From Caldisericaceae bacterium (GTDB lineage: Bacteria > Caldisericota > Caldisericia > Caldisericales > Caldisericaceae): a stretch of DNA of 38,434 bases. Both the position numbers and the translations under genes were made by a program. The stretch lies in the NCBI GenBank assembly GCA_027023025.1, contig JALVXB010000024.1:1-38434 (forward strand). Direction: 5' to 3'. The notes below the pieces were generated by a model. It worked only from the letters and a program-made list of their open reading frames with translations. It had not been told where the DNA came from and did no database searches. Below, piece after piece: positions 17,054-25,700 of the stretch (its first letter is position 1; each line of letters begins with the position of its first letter).

Positions 17054-19663
17054 GTGGATACCAAAGAATTCGAAAAAATGAGTATAGAGGAAACGCTCAA
17101 AACACTTCAAACAGATCCAGAAAAAGGTTTAACTGAGCAAGAAGTTCAGGAAAGAATCAAGAAATACGGCAAAAACGAAATTCCAGAAAAAGAAGAATCC
17201 ACACTACACAGAATATTACGAAGATTCTGGGGTCCTATTCCTGGTATGATCGAAACGGCAGCAATCCTTTCTGCCGTCGTTCACAAGTGGGAGGACTTCA
17301 CGATAATCGTATTGCTACTCGTCACAAATGCATTTATAGACTTCTGGCAGGAGTCTAAAGCGCTCAATACGCTAAAAGTTTTAAAAGAAAAACTTGCTAA
17401 AAAGGCGATTGTGCTCAGGGACGGCAAGTTTAAAGAAATTGACGCAAGGGAACTCGTCCCGGGAGACATCATTAAAGTAAGGATAGGTAACATTATCCCT
17501 GCTGATGTAAAGGTGATCAAAACGGACTATGTGCTAGTTGACCAGTCCGTTCTTACAGGAGAGTCGCTACCTGTTGCAAAGAAAACGGGAGACATTCTTT
17601 ATTCAAACTCCATTGCAAAGCAGGGCGAAGCAATAGGTGTTGTTATTAATACAGGACTGAACACTTTCTTTGGCAAAACGGTAAAGCTCGTTGCAAAGGC
17701 AGAAAGAGAAGAGAGAAGCCACTTCCAGAAAGCAGTTATCAGGATCGGCAACTACCTCATTATCTTAACGGTATTCCTCGTTTCTTTAATTATTCTCGTT
17801 GCAATGTTCAGGCACGAACACATGCTTGAAATTATCCGCTTCTCGTTGGTGCTTACCGTTGCAGCAATTCCCGTTGCGCTGCCTGCAGTTCTAACCGTAA
17901 CGATGGCTGTTGGTGCAACTTACCTTGCGAAGAAGCAGGCAATCGTAAGCAGGCTTGCCGCAATAGAAGAACTTGCGGGCGTCGATGTGCTTTGCTCTGA
18001 TAAGACGGGGACGCTTACCAAAAACCAGATGACTGTTGCAGATCCCGTTGTGTTCAACGGATACGATCCCGACAAACTTATGTTCTATGCAGGGCTTGCA
18101 TCCAGAGAAGAGGATCACGACCCAATTGAAAAACCGATTTTTGAATACTTAAAAGAGCACAACCTTTACGACGAACTGAAAAAGTACAAACAGTTGAAGT
18201 TTAAGCCGTTTGACCCCGTAAGTAAAAGAACGGAAGCGCTCGTTAAAGGGCCAGACGGGAAGCAGTTTACCGTAACTAAAGGTGCCCCTCAGGTAATTCT
18301 CGAACTCTGCATCCACTCCATAAAACCTGAAGAGGTAATGGATCATGTAAACAAGTTTGCGGAAGACGGCTACAGGACGCTGGGGGTAGGTATTAAAGAG
18401 GAAGGCGATGACTACAAGTATGTAGGGCTTATTCCTCTATTTGACCCACCAAGGGAAGACTCTAAAAAGACGATTGAGGATGCAAAAAATTACCACATCC
18501 GCGTCAAGATGCTTACCGGCGATAACATTGCAATTGCAAAACACATCGCTGAAATCCTTGGGCTGGGCACGAACATCTTAGATGCACGCGATCTGCGTGG
18601 TGGAGACTACAGAGAATACATCGTGCTTTCCGAAGTAATTGCAAAGGCAATGTATAAACGCCTTTACCCAAAAGCAACTGAAGAGGAAGTAGAAATTTTT
18701 GCTAAAGACATCGCAAAAGATGTGCGTAACTACCTGTCCAATATGCCACTTCCAAAGGGCTGGGTAAAGCAGCACGAGGCTAAGATAATCGAACTCATAG
18801 AAGAAGCGGACGGGTTTGCTCAGGTGTTCCCTGAAGACAAGTACTTTATCGTGGACAAACTTCAGAAGGCTGGGCACATCGTTGCAATGACCGGTGACGG
18901 TGTAAACGATGCACCGGCGTTAAGAAAGGCAGACGCAGGTATTGCGGTGTCTGGTGCAACGGATGCAGCGCGTGCAGCGGCAGCAGTTGTTTTGCTTCAG
19001 CCAGGACTCAATGTAATTATCAATGCGATTAAAATTGCGCGTGTTACATTTGAGCGAATGAAGAGTTACGCAATTTACAGAATTGCAGAAACGCTTAGGG
19101 TTATCTTCTTTATGACGCTGTCGATCCTTATCTTTAACTTCTATCCAGTTACTGCGCTGATGATTATTTTGCTTGCATTCTTAAACGACATTCCGATTCT
19201 TGCGATTGCATACGACAGGACGAAAATTGACCAGCATCCCGTAAGCTGGAATATGCGAAATGTGCTTACTGTGTCAACTCTTCTTGGAATTCTTGGCGTT
19301 ATATCAAGTTTTGGAATTTTCTACATTGCAGAGGTTTACTTCAAGTTAAGTCCTGATGTAATTAAGTCGTTTGTGTTTCTTAAGCTTGCAGTCGCAGGAC
19401 ACCTTACTATATTCGTTACGAGGACGGAAGATAACTTCTGGAAGAAACCGTATCCTTCAGGCATCTTATTCTGGAGTGCAGTTGCAACAAAGGTTGTTGC
19501 AACTCTGTTCGCAGTTTACGGATGGTTTGTTGCGCCGATTGGCTGGGGCTACGCAATTCTGATCTGGGTGTATGCACTTATCTGGATGGTAATAAACGAC
19601 TTTGCAAAAGTTGCAACTTACAGGTGGCTCAGGAGAGAAGCAGAATCAAGCGAAAAAAGTTAA
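17054..19663 (+). CDS. Plasma-membrane-type H+-exporting P-type ATPase (P3A)
   Basis: 869 residues from GTG 17054. The frame is open from GTG 17045, but that codon overlaps the ribosome site GGAGGTGA, which is well spaced for 17054. It has the full P-type set: VLTGESLPV in the actuator domain, the phosphorylated Asp in CSDKTGTLT (about residue 316), KGAPQV, MLTGDN and MTGDGVNDAPALRKADAGIAV. Helix pairs lie before and after the actuator domain, with about six more at the C-terminus. The short N-terminal domain, GATDAARAAAAVVLLQPG and overall length match fungal/plant/archaeal-type proton pumps rather than Ca2+ or heavy-metal pumps. It would export protons at the expense of ATP. It has its own promoter and terminator. 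Confidence 0.9.
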   Translation: MDTKEFEKMSIEETLKTLQTDPEKGLTEQEVQERIKKYGKNEIPEKEESTLHRILRRFWGPIPGMIETAAILSAVVHKWEDFTIIVLLLVTNAFIDFWQESKALNTLKVLKEKLAKKAIVLRDGKFKEIDARELVPGDIIKVRIGNIIPADVKVIKTDYVLVDQSVLTGESLPVAKKTGDILYSNSIAKQGEAIGVVINTGLNTFFGKTVKLVAKAEREERSHFQKAVIRIGNYLIILTVFLVSLIILVAMFRHEHMLEIIRFSLVLTVAAIPVALPAVLTVTMAVGATYLAKKQAIVSRLAAIEELAGVDVLCSDKTGTLTKNQMTVADPVVFNGYDPDKLMFYAGLASREEDHDPIEKPIFEYLKEHNLYDELKKYKQLKFKPFDPVSKRTEALVKGPDGKQFTVTKGAPQVILELCIHSIKPEEVMDHVNKFAEDGYRTLGVGIKEEGDDYKYVGLIPLFDPPREDSKKTIEDAKNYHIRVKMLTGDNIAIAKHIAEILGLGTNILDARDLRGGDYREYIVLSEVIAKAMYKRLYPKATEEEVEIFAKDIAKDVRNYLSNMPLPKGWVKQHEAKIIELIEEADGFAQVFPEDKYFIVDKLQKAGHIVAMTGDGVNDAPALRKADAGIAVSGATDAARAAAAVVLLQPGLNVIINAIKIARVTFERMKSYAIYRIAETLRVIFFMTLSILIFNFYPVTALMIILLAFLNDIPILAIAYDRTKIDQHPVSWNMRNVLTVSTLLGILGVISSFGIFYIAEVYFKLSPDVIKSFVFLKLAVAGHLTIFVTRTEDNFWKKPYPSGILFWSAVATKVVATLFAVYGWFVAPIGWGYAILIWVYALIWMVINDFAKVATYRWLRREAESSEKS

Positions 19664-19684
19664 ACAGTTTTGAGTAAAACACTT

Positions 19685-19715
19685 AAACGAGGAGGCGTAA
19701 TGCCTCCTCGTTTTT
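19685..19715. terminator. Bidirectional terminator between the H+-ATPase and PEP carboxylase genes
   Basis: A 12-bp stem AAACGAGGAGGC / GCCTCCTCGTTT encloses GTAAT (19685-19713) and is followed by five T on the plus strand. It lies between two convergent genes. The minus-strand side has a shorter T-run, so termination is probably stronger for the ATPase transcript. Confidence 0.85.
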
Positions 19716-19717
19716 AT

Positions 19718-21169
19718 TTATCCGAGGAATTTGCGCAAACTTGCCGCATTCAAAATGAGTTCCCCTATGTGCTCTTCCCTGTTCTCTGTAAGTGCCCGCA
19801 AAATGCACCGCGTAATGTTTCTGTGTGATTCGTCCACTTCAAAGTCTCCAATAAGTTCTTTAAGTTTTATACGGATACTCTGCGGCACATAAGGTGAGTC
19901 TGGATTGTAAAATTTAAGCGCATCTCTCAAATCTTTTTCAAAGTTTTTGTAAATCGTTTTAACATAAGCAAAGTCCTCTTTTGAAAGTGCATCTATCCCG
20001 AGTATTTCGGGAGGAAACCCTATGGAATACATCGATGCGGTAAATCGGATTGCGCGGGGAAGTTTTATGCCGTTTACTCCGCGGGAGTAGCCGAACAGCC
20101 CAACATGCGGTTTTCTCTTTCTTCTACTTGGTACATACTTTGCGATGCGGTTTATCACATTTGCAAGATCCGACACTGCGGACTGGTAGAACGACCTGTA
20201 CTTGTCCACGATATCCATTATTCTGTCAGAGTCGAACTTTTCAGGCGTAATTTCCTCTGAATTTTTAATTTTACTTACTGCTTTTCTTACTGCATCTGGC
20301 GGGTAGTCGTACTTAAACGCAGACTGAATGGTGAATGTGTGTGCGCCTGCGTATTCCTTCAGTGCGTTTTCTACATTTTCGGGGGTAAGGTTTCCCCTGA
20401 ACGGTGAAGAGCCGACACCCACTATTGGGTATATTTTAATTCCTATTTCGTTGGATAGTTTGTTTAACCTGTAAAGTCCAATTTTGTTTATAACGGTTGC
20501 GCTGAGCAATCCGTAATTAAGCGCGGGATCTGAGCGAGCAAAAAACACTCTCTGGTATTCAAAGTCCTTGTCCTTTAAGAATTCTTTTATAATTTTATCT
20601 GCATTTAAAATGTGTTCCATATCTTCAAACAGAGGGATCACATTTATGCGTTCTGGCTTAAACTCTCCTATCCAGTTTTTTATTACCGTGTCGCCCACTT
20701 TTGCGTTCTGTTTTCCGTGGACGAAGTTTTTGTAGTAGAGGTATATTTTTTCAATTGAACCTGCGTCGGTTGCCATTGGCAGGATGACTTCAAATATCGG
20801 TGTAGTGCGATCGCCGTAGAATAACTTTGCTGCGTCAAACGAGCGGGGGATGCTTTCCAGTGTTTCGAGTAGAATTTTTGCTTCCGCTTTTTCTACTTCT
20901 GGGTTGGGCACGCGCGGCGTTATGAATAAGTCTCTTCCGATTTTGTTCTCCATAAAGAAACTGCTGTACTTCGTGAGCAATTTTTTAACGACGAAGTTGT
21001 CCACTTCTTTGCCTTCGTAGTCCCACATCTGCTCGTCGCATCCGAGGTGCGAAAATACATAGTATGCTTCTTTTATTTCGTCTTCTCCCGCCATCTCCGT
21101 ATTTTCGGAAAAGAACGGGAAGTTTACATTGTCCGGGTGCTGTGTGCTCATACACTTAGGAACTTTCAT
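19718..21169 (-). CDS. ppcA: Archaeal-type phosphoenolpyruvate carboxylase
   Basis: 483 residues, about half the length of the classical bacterial enzyme and typical of the archaeal-type PEPC family. The start KCMSTQHPDNVNFPFF is a hallmark of that family. Other conserved parts are HLGCDEQMWDYEGKEVD, FITPRVPNP, FYGDRTTPIFEVILPM, FFARSDPALNYG, VGSSPFRGNLTPENV and GLFGYSRG. It carboxylates PEP to oxaloacetate to replenish the TCA cycle. This form is widespread in archaea and known from only a scattering of bacteria. GGGAGGCG precedes the ATG, and a promoter candidate lies upstream. It converges on the H+-ATPase gene. Confidence 0.93.
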   Translation of the reverse strand: MKVPKCMSTQHPDNVNFPFFSENTEMAGEDEIKEAYYVFSHLGCDEQMWDYEGKEVDNFVVKKLLTKYSSFFMENKIGRDLFITPRVPNPEVEKAEAKILLETLESIPRSFDAAKLFYGDRTTPIFEVILPMATDAGSIEKIYLYYKNFVHGKQNAKVGDTVIKNWIGEFKPERINVIPLFEDMEHILNADKIIKEFLKDKDFEYQRVFFARSDPALNYGLLSATVINKIGLYRLNKLSNEIGIKIYPIVGVGSSPFRGNLTPENVENALKEYAGAHTFTIQSAFKYDYPPDAVRKAVSKIKNSEEITPEKFDSDRIMDIVDKYRSFYQSAVSDLANVINRIAKYVPSRRKRKPHVGLFGYSRGVNGIKLPRAIRFTASMYSIGFPPEILGIDALSKEDFAYVKTIYKNFEKDLRDALKFYNPDSPYVPQSIRIKLKELIGDFEVDESHRNITRCILRALTENREEHIGELILNAASLRKFLG

Positions 21170-21204
21170 AAACGCCTCCCTGCCTTTTTATAAAAAATTT
21201 TTAC

Positions 21205-21232
21205 ATTATAACGAATATGCAGAAAAATCCAA
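21205..21232 (-). promoter_or_regulatory. Candidate promoter of ppcA
   Basis: On the minus strand TTGGAT (21232-21227) and a perfect TATAAT (21210-21205) are separated by 16 bp. The leader to the ATG at 21169 would be about 30 nt and includes the GGGAGG site. Confidence 0.6.
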
Positions 21233-21270
21233 GTGTGCCTTGCCGTGGGAAAATCTTTCGTAAGAACTTA

Positions 21271-21298
21271 TTGACAGGAGAAGCAAAATGTATACAAT
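21271..21298 (+). promoter_or_regulatory. Promoter of the 97-residue gene, placed for a leaderless transcript
   Basis: A perfect TTGACA (21271-21276), a 16-bp spacer and TACAAT (21293-21298). The ATG of the next gene is at 21308, so a start six or seven bases after the -10 box would leave a leader of only a few nucleotides with no room for a ribosome site. Confidence 0.6.
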
Positions 21299-21307
21299 CT
21301 CTTTCAT

Positions 21308-21601
21308 ATGAAAGAAGAAGAATTAGAAACCTGGCTTAAAATTCAAGAAATTGAAGACGGCAAAAAGGGTGTGCTGAAGTATAGTTTCAGTAACGACATT
21401 ACCGTGTGGTACGAGTACGAAACGAATACGCTCTACATAAGGGGCGTGGACATAAGTGAAAAAGAGTTTTACATTTCTGAGGATCTCGTGCTCTTCTTGG
21501 GCACTCTGGATGCGCAGATCAAAAAGCATCCCACTCTCGTCGTGCTTAAAGAAGTGTTCAGTAAAAACTTTTTAGTTAAAATTGGCGTACTGTATCAGTA
21601 A
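21308..21601 (+). CDS. Small unknown protein, 97 residues
   Basis: I do not recognise this protein. It is acidic to neutral and rich in Glu, Lys, Val and Leu, with alternating hydrophobic residues that suggest several beta strands (VLKYSF, ITVWYEY, TLYIRGV, EFYIS), then two helices. It has no signal peptide or Cys motif and appears cytosolic. There is no Shine-Dalgarno sequence before the ATG; instead a near-consensus promoter ends nine bases upstream, which supports the gene being real and its mRNA being leaderless. It ends tail-to-tail with the C25 protease gene, overlapping it by 7 bp. Confidence 0.6.
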   Translation: MKEEELETWLKIQEIEDGKKGVLKYSFSNDITVWYEYETNTLYIRGVDISEKEFYISEDLVLFLGTLDAQIKKHPTLVVLKEVFSKNFLVKIGVLYQ

Positions 21602-23442
21602 TTTCGCATAAACAGGGCAAGGTCTTTGCCGTTTACTTCGTGGTCGAAATTTGTATCGCAAAGCGGGTTAAATGCCGCATCCATATAGGTTTTTCCGAAG
21701 GTGTTGCGCAGAATATCGAAGTCTTTTGAGTTTACTCTTCCGTCAAAGTTAAAGTCGCACAGGTCAAAACCACTTGCTTCAACCGATTTCGTAATCGCTT
21801 TGCCGTTATCCGGTACGACTTTAAAAACCAGTTTCCCGCTGCCCCGTACCTTTCCTTTAAAGGTAAATGTGCCAGAGAAGTTGTTCAAGCGAATTATCCC
21901 AAAGTACTTATCTAGAATAGCACCTTTAGGCACCGTACTTACGAAAAATTCTTTTGCGGGGAACAGTATAAAGAATCGTTCTTTTTTGGCAGGGTTTTCT
22001 GACTTTGCCGTGACGGAAACGGTAATTTCTTTGCCTGAAAGTGTGCTTGAAAGATTTATAGAAAGTGTATTGCTTTTCGTGCTCTCCTGCGAATTTGTAC
22101 CGTCCTGCGAATCGATAGAATTGCCAATTTGCGAATTACCCGTATCAGAAGCGTTTTTTTCTGTATGAAATACGAGTGCAGGGTCTCCGTAAAGGTTAAA
22201 GTCGTATATGTTCATAAGCATTCCCTCGACCGGATCCTCGAGGTCTTTGAATAGCAAGTGGTCGAAGCAATAGGTAAACGAGTCGTAAAGTGCCTTTCCT
22301 ATGGGTGTGCCATTCACGAGATTTTTAACGAAGTAGTACTTTATGCTTGCGCTTCCTCCGTCGTCTTTGTTTGTGAAGTACGAGGGGGAGAAACTGATTT
22401 CCGTTGAGCCGATAAATGCAGCTGCACCTTTTTTGAGTAGTGCAGTTCCCAGATTATCGTCGCCGTGTTCGTTCAAGCAGCTTCCAGAAAAGTATATGCC
22501 GCTTGCATTAAAGTCGTCGTTTTCCGATATAAATGCCTCAAACTTAAAACGGTCGCCTGTATCGGGTACGCCGTTTTTGTTTTTGTCGAACCACGCTTCG
22601 TTGTATGCACCTTCGCTGCTTCCGTGCGCAGACCAGTCCACAAAAGATGCGCCATTTATAGCACTGTAAAAGTTCGTTTTGTTTAGCGGCACATCACAGG
22701 GATAAACAGAAGGAAAACTTCCTTCTTTATTGAACAGATATACTTTTTTCATCGGGAGCAAAGTACCTATGAGTTTTTCTTCCCTTGCCCCGTCCCCGTT
22801 AAAGATCTGAGCGCCTTCGTACTCTTCGCCTGGGTACGAAATGAACGAGCCTGCAAGCACCGCTTTTTCGCTTACGCTTTCCGTTTCAAACTTTACAGTG
22901 TCGTTAAAAACTTTTTCCACATCTGCATTGTCGTTAAACGGAATTCTTCCTACATAGAGGTCTGGCTTTATCGCGATTCTGTCGTCCCAGAGCTCGCCAG
23001 GATATCCGTCTCCGTCTTTGTCGATATTTTCGGAGAGCAGTGCGTAGTAAAGGTCTGTTTCAGTTTTTGACGGCCCTGAAAACGAATTTGTGTGTACCCG
23101 CTCCGAGGGGTACATTGCAGGGCGGGGAACGACACTACTGTTTCCTATGATTAATAAGAATCCGCTCTTAAAGTGCGTTTTTAAAAATGCGCGTATGTTA
23201 GCGGGATCTTTAGAGCCAATCTCCGAAAGCGTAACTATGTGCGTGTTAAATTTATCTTTATGGTAATTTGCAAAGAGCTTTGCACTTTCAAGGAGCGACT
23301 TTTGCGTAAGGATAATGTAGTTTTCTTTTATGGGTGCAGTTTTTTGTGAAACAGCGCCACTTAAAAAACCTGCAGGTGCAAAAAGTACGGTAGAAAAAAT
23401 AAAAAAGAGGACTATAAGTACCTTAAACTTTTTGAATAGCAT
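21595..23442 (-). CDS. Secreted C25 (gingipain-like) cysteine peptidase with a dockerin-like tail
   Basis: 615 residues. A signal peptide (about 1-30) is followed by a caspase-fold peptidase C25 region: YIILT near 42, FLLIIGNSSVVPRP, DLYVGRIPF, and the catalytic pair His273 in DWSAHGSSEG and Cys322 in YFSGSCLNEHGDDNLG. A Ser/Asn/Gln/Asp-rich linker (about 435-460) leads to a beta-rich domain. The last 55 residues hold two Ca-binding loop repeats, DFNFDGRVNSKD and DTNFDHEVNGKD, as in type I dockerins. It is probably an extracellular protease that may anchor to a cohesin-like partner. AAGGAAG precedes the ATG, which overlaps the GDPD gene by 20 bp. It is last in the clpB operon. Confidence 0.85.
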   Translation of the reverse strand: MLFKKFKVLIVLFFIFSTVLFAPAGFLSGAVSQKTAPIKENYIILTQKSLLESAKLFANYHKDKFNTHIVTLSEIGSKDPANIRAFLKTHFKSGFLLIIGNSSVVPRPAMYPSERVHTNSFSGPSKTETDLYYALLSENIDKDGDGYPGELWDDRIAIKPDLYVGRIPFNDNADVEKVFNDTVKFETESVSEKAVLAGSFISYPGEEYEGAQIFNGDGAREEKLIGTLLPMKKVYLFNKEGSFPSVYPCDVPLNKTNFYSAINGASFVDWSAHGSSEGAYNEAWFDKNKNGVPDTGDRFKFEAFISENDDFNASGIYFSGSCLNEHGDDNLGTALLKKGAAAFIGSTEISFSPSYFTNKDDGGSASIKYYFVKNLVNGTPIGKALYDSFTYCFDHLLFKDLEDPVEGMLMNIYDFNLYGDPALVFHTEKNASDTGNSQIGNSIDSQDGTNSQESTKSNTLSINLSSTLSGKEITVSVTAKSENPAKKERFFILFPAKEFFVSTVPKGAILDKYFGIIRLNNFSGTFTFKGKVRGSGKLVFKVVPDNGKAITKSVEASGFDLCDFNFDGRVNSKDFDILRNTFGKTYMDAAFNPLCDTNFDHEVNGKDLALFMRNY

Positions 23443-24391
23443 CTGTAACTTCCTTAACGAGTGCTCTTACTTTCACCATCGTGCAGGGAAGGTCCGTGAT
23501 AATCCCGTCTGCGCCAAAAACTGAAAATTTCACTGCATTTTCTGGTTTGTTTATCACCCAGGGAAACACGGTTTTGTTTGCTTTGTGTATGCGCATAATA
23601 CCCTTCTTTCCTATGAGCGCTGCAAGGGGATTTACTCCGTCTACATCTTTTGCTGCTTTCAGCGGATTGTGCAGCGTCATGTAAAGCCTGTTTGCTTTTA
23701 CGAACGGATACCTACGCTTCATCTCTACGAGCGTTTCGTAGTTGAACGAAGAGAAAAGAATGTTTTCGTATCCAAACGGTTCAGTTTCTTTTATTAAGGT
23801 GTCGATAATGCCCGGGTAGAATGCTTCGCCCCGTTTTACCTCTATGTTCACGAAGCGACCTTTCAGTGCATCCAGCACTTCTGAAAGCTCAGGAATTTTT
23901 ACATTTTCAAAATTTTGCGTATTGTCCTTGCACTTTACGGAAAATTCCTTTTCAAAAAATACATCGCCTTTTTTTACGAAAGAAAACCCTCTGTGCTTTA
24001 TCGTGATTTCGTTTCCTAAAATAAGGTTGTAACTATGGATTTTAAGCGTTTTTTGATCCGTTGCGCTCAACACGAAAACGCTCCTTCTGTTCGTCTGGAA
24101 AATTTTTATGTCCCATTGAATTTCTTTACACTGCTCTTTTTTTATAAGGTGTGAAATGTCCAGCGCTTTTATTTCTTTCATCGTGAGGTCTTTAATGTAT
24201 GCTTTGCCGTCTCCGCTTACGCGTTTCAGCGTGCTGTCGTGGATCACTGCAAGTTTTCCGTCTTTTGTAAGGTGCACATCCAATTCGATGCCGTCTGCTC
24301 CGCACTGGATTGCACTTTTAAAACTCGGGATGCTGTTTTCTGGCGCAGTGGTGCGTGCGCCTCTGTGCCCTATAATAAGCGGTAATTTCAT
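23423..24391 (-). CDS. Glycerophosphodiester phosphodiesterase with an internal insertion
   Basis: 322 residues, compared with about 240-250 for a typical bacterial GDPD. Catalytic and metal residues are present: H9 and R10 in GHRGAR, E36 and D38 in IELDVHLT, H51 in VIHD, and later VNIEVKRG, LFSSFNYETL and GADGIITDLP. The extra length is a block of about 75 residues (about 87-165) between ALDISHLIK and IPELSEVL, rich in Lys, Phe and beta-type sequence, which I do not recognise. No signal peptide. It hydrolyses glycerophosphodiesters to glycerol-3-phosphate and an alcohol. ATGA overlap with the upstream membrane protein gene indicates coupling. Confidence 0.88.
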   Translation of the reverse strand: MKLPLIIGHRGARTTAPENSIPSFKSAIQCGADGIELDVHLTKDGKLAVIHDSTLKRVSGDGKAYIKDLTMKEIKALDISHLIKKEQCKEIQWDIKIFQTNRRSVFVLSATDQKTLKIHSYNLILGNEITIKHRGFSFVKKGDVFFEKEFSVKCKDNTQNFENVKIPELSEVLDALKGRFVNIEVKRGEAFYPGIIDTLIKETEPFGYENILFSSFNYETLVEMKRRYPFVKANRLYMTLHNPLKAAKDVDGVNPLAALIGKKGIMRIHKANKTVFPWVINKPENAVKFSVFGADGIITDLPCTMVKVRALVKEVTDAIQKV

Positions 24392-24966
24392 ACGATAAGC
24401 CCCGTGATGATGCGGATTTCAGCAAGCAAAATAAATGCAAGCAGTATCTGAAAAACTGCGCTTTGCTTAAAACTCAAATTGCCTTCGTACACTTTTATAA
24501 ATATCGGAATACCTGCTGCAAGAAAAACTGCAAGCAAAACTATTGCGATAACAGTGGAAAAACTTGTCTGCATTAAGAAAAGCAGGGCAAGTAGAGAAGT
24601 GAGTGTAATGTCAAATACTTTTGCGTCGAAGTCTTCCATAAGTGCAAGAAAAAACACCAATAACAAAATAATTAAACAAAACCCGGCAACAGAGAGTGAT
24701 ACGAAATTTTTAACGAGAGGAAGCGCAAATACGGAGAAGTAAACGAGCACGGCAGATGTGAGCGATAGATAGGTGCTTTTTTGGGAAGTAATCGTTTTTG
24801 TCGCATACTTAAGCATTGGAAGCGCAAGCACGAGCAATAAAATGGAAAGTGCTATACTTAACGAATCGTTTAGAGAACTTAGTTTTGGAATGGCAATCCA
24901 CAGGGCATAAAAGCAGCCAATGAAAAACAGAAAAAATTCGTAGTCAGATAATTTGATTTTACTCAT
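24388..24966 (-). CDS. Unknown multi-pass membrane protein
   Basis: 192 residues, almost entirely hydrophobic, with about six or seven membrane helices (about 11-28, 35-52, 66-84, 88-109, 117-135, 137-155 and 168-190) and short charged loops. No catalytic motif is apparent and I cannot assign a family. It overlaps rsmG by 4 bp upstream and the GDPD gene by 4 bp downstream, so it is a true member of this operon. A link to lipid or envelope metabolism through GDPD is possible but only inferred. Confidence 0.7.
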   Translation of the reverse strand: MSKIKLSDYEFFLFFIGCFYALWIAIPKLSSLNDSLSIALSILLLVLALPMLKYATKTITSQKSTYLSLTSAVLVYFSVFALPLVKNFVSLSVAGFCLIILLLVFFLALMEDFDAKVFDITLTSLLALLFLMQTSFSTVIAIVLLAVFLAAGIPIFIKVYEGNLSFKQSAVFQILLAFILLAEIRIITGLIV

Positions 24967-25700
24967 AACATTCTTTTCAGGTGTTTCCGCATCGTAGAAT
25001 ACTTTCTTGGATACTTTTTAGGAGTCTTACTTACTTTTTTGATGACGAGCAGGTAGCGCGTTTGAGCGTCGTCACCCAGTTTGTAGGGAACGGTTTTTTC
25101 TACCTTCCCGCCTAACTCTTCTATAAACTGCTCAAATCTCGAAATCTGGGCGATGTCCTTTTCCCCTTTCCACAGCACGAGGAATCCACCAATTTTTACG
25201 AACGGCAATCCGACTTCTGCGTTGATTGGTATTTTCCCGACTCCGCGCATTACGGCAATGTCAAACTTTTCGCGAAACTTTTCGTCTTTACCTATGTCTT
25301 CGCCGCGTGCAACGAGTAAGTTCACCTCGCTTGAAAGTTCGAGACGCCGCAAAAGCATCATAACGAACGCTGCCTTTTTCTCTTTTGAGTCGAGAAGCGT
25401 GAGACGAATGGAAGGAAATGCAATTTTTAGAGGAATGCCTGGAAATCCTGCTCCTGTGCCTATGTCGATAAGTTCTGCGTCGTCTAATTTTACGGCGAGG
25501 TTTATTGCAAGCGAATCTGCGAAGTGCTTTAACGCGGATTCTTTGTCGCCTTTTATTGCAGTAAGGTTAAAGCGGGTGTTGTTCCAGTTGTCCAGCATAG
25601 ACTTGTGGACGAGCATACGGCGCAGAGCCCGCTCATCGAGCTCCACGCCGAATTTTTTTGCCTCTTTCTTTAGTATTTCAGTAAATTCTACTTCGCTAAT
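24963..25700 (-). CDS. rsmG: 16S rRNA (guanine-527-N7)-methyltransferase RsmG
   Basis: The SAM-binding motif [20 protein letters not shown], the DSKEKKAAF segment, the preceding NTRFNLTAI and the later AVMRGVG identify RsmG, which makes m7G527 in 16S rRNA. A GTG at 25646 would give 227 residues, but it has no good ribosome site and removes the first helix of the family. The frame is open upstream; an ATT at 25700 lies seven bases after GGAGAGGTGA and would give 245 residues beginning (M)[20 protein letters not shown], which looks like a normal RsmG N-terminus. I therefore propose an AUU start, overlapping clpB by 13 bp. The enzyme call is firm; the start is less certain. Confidence 0.85.
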   Translation of the reverse strand: MSEVEFTEILKKEAKKFGVELDERALRRMLVHKSMLDNWNNTRFNLTAIKGDKESALKHFADSLAINLAVKLDDAELIDIGTGAGFPGIPLKIAFPSIRLTLLDSKEKKAAFVMMLLRRLELSSEVNLLVARGEDIGKDEKFREKFDIAVMRGVGKIPINAEVGLPFVKIGGFLVLWKGEKDIAQISRFEQFIEELGGKVEKTVPYKLGDDAQTRYLLVIKKVSKTPKKYPRKYSTMRKHLKRML

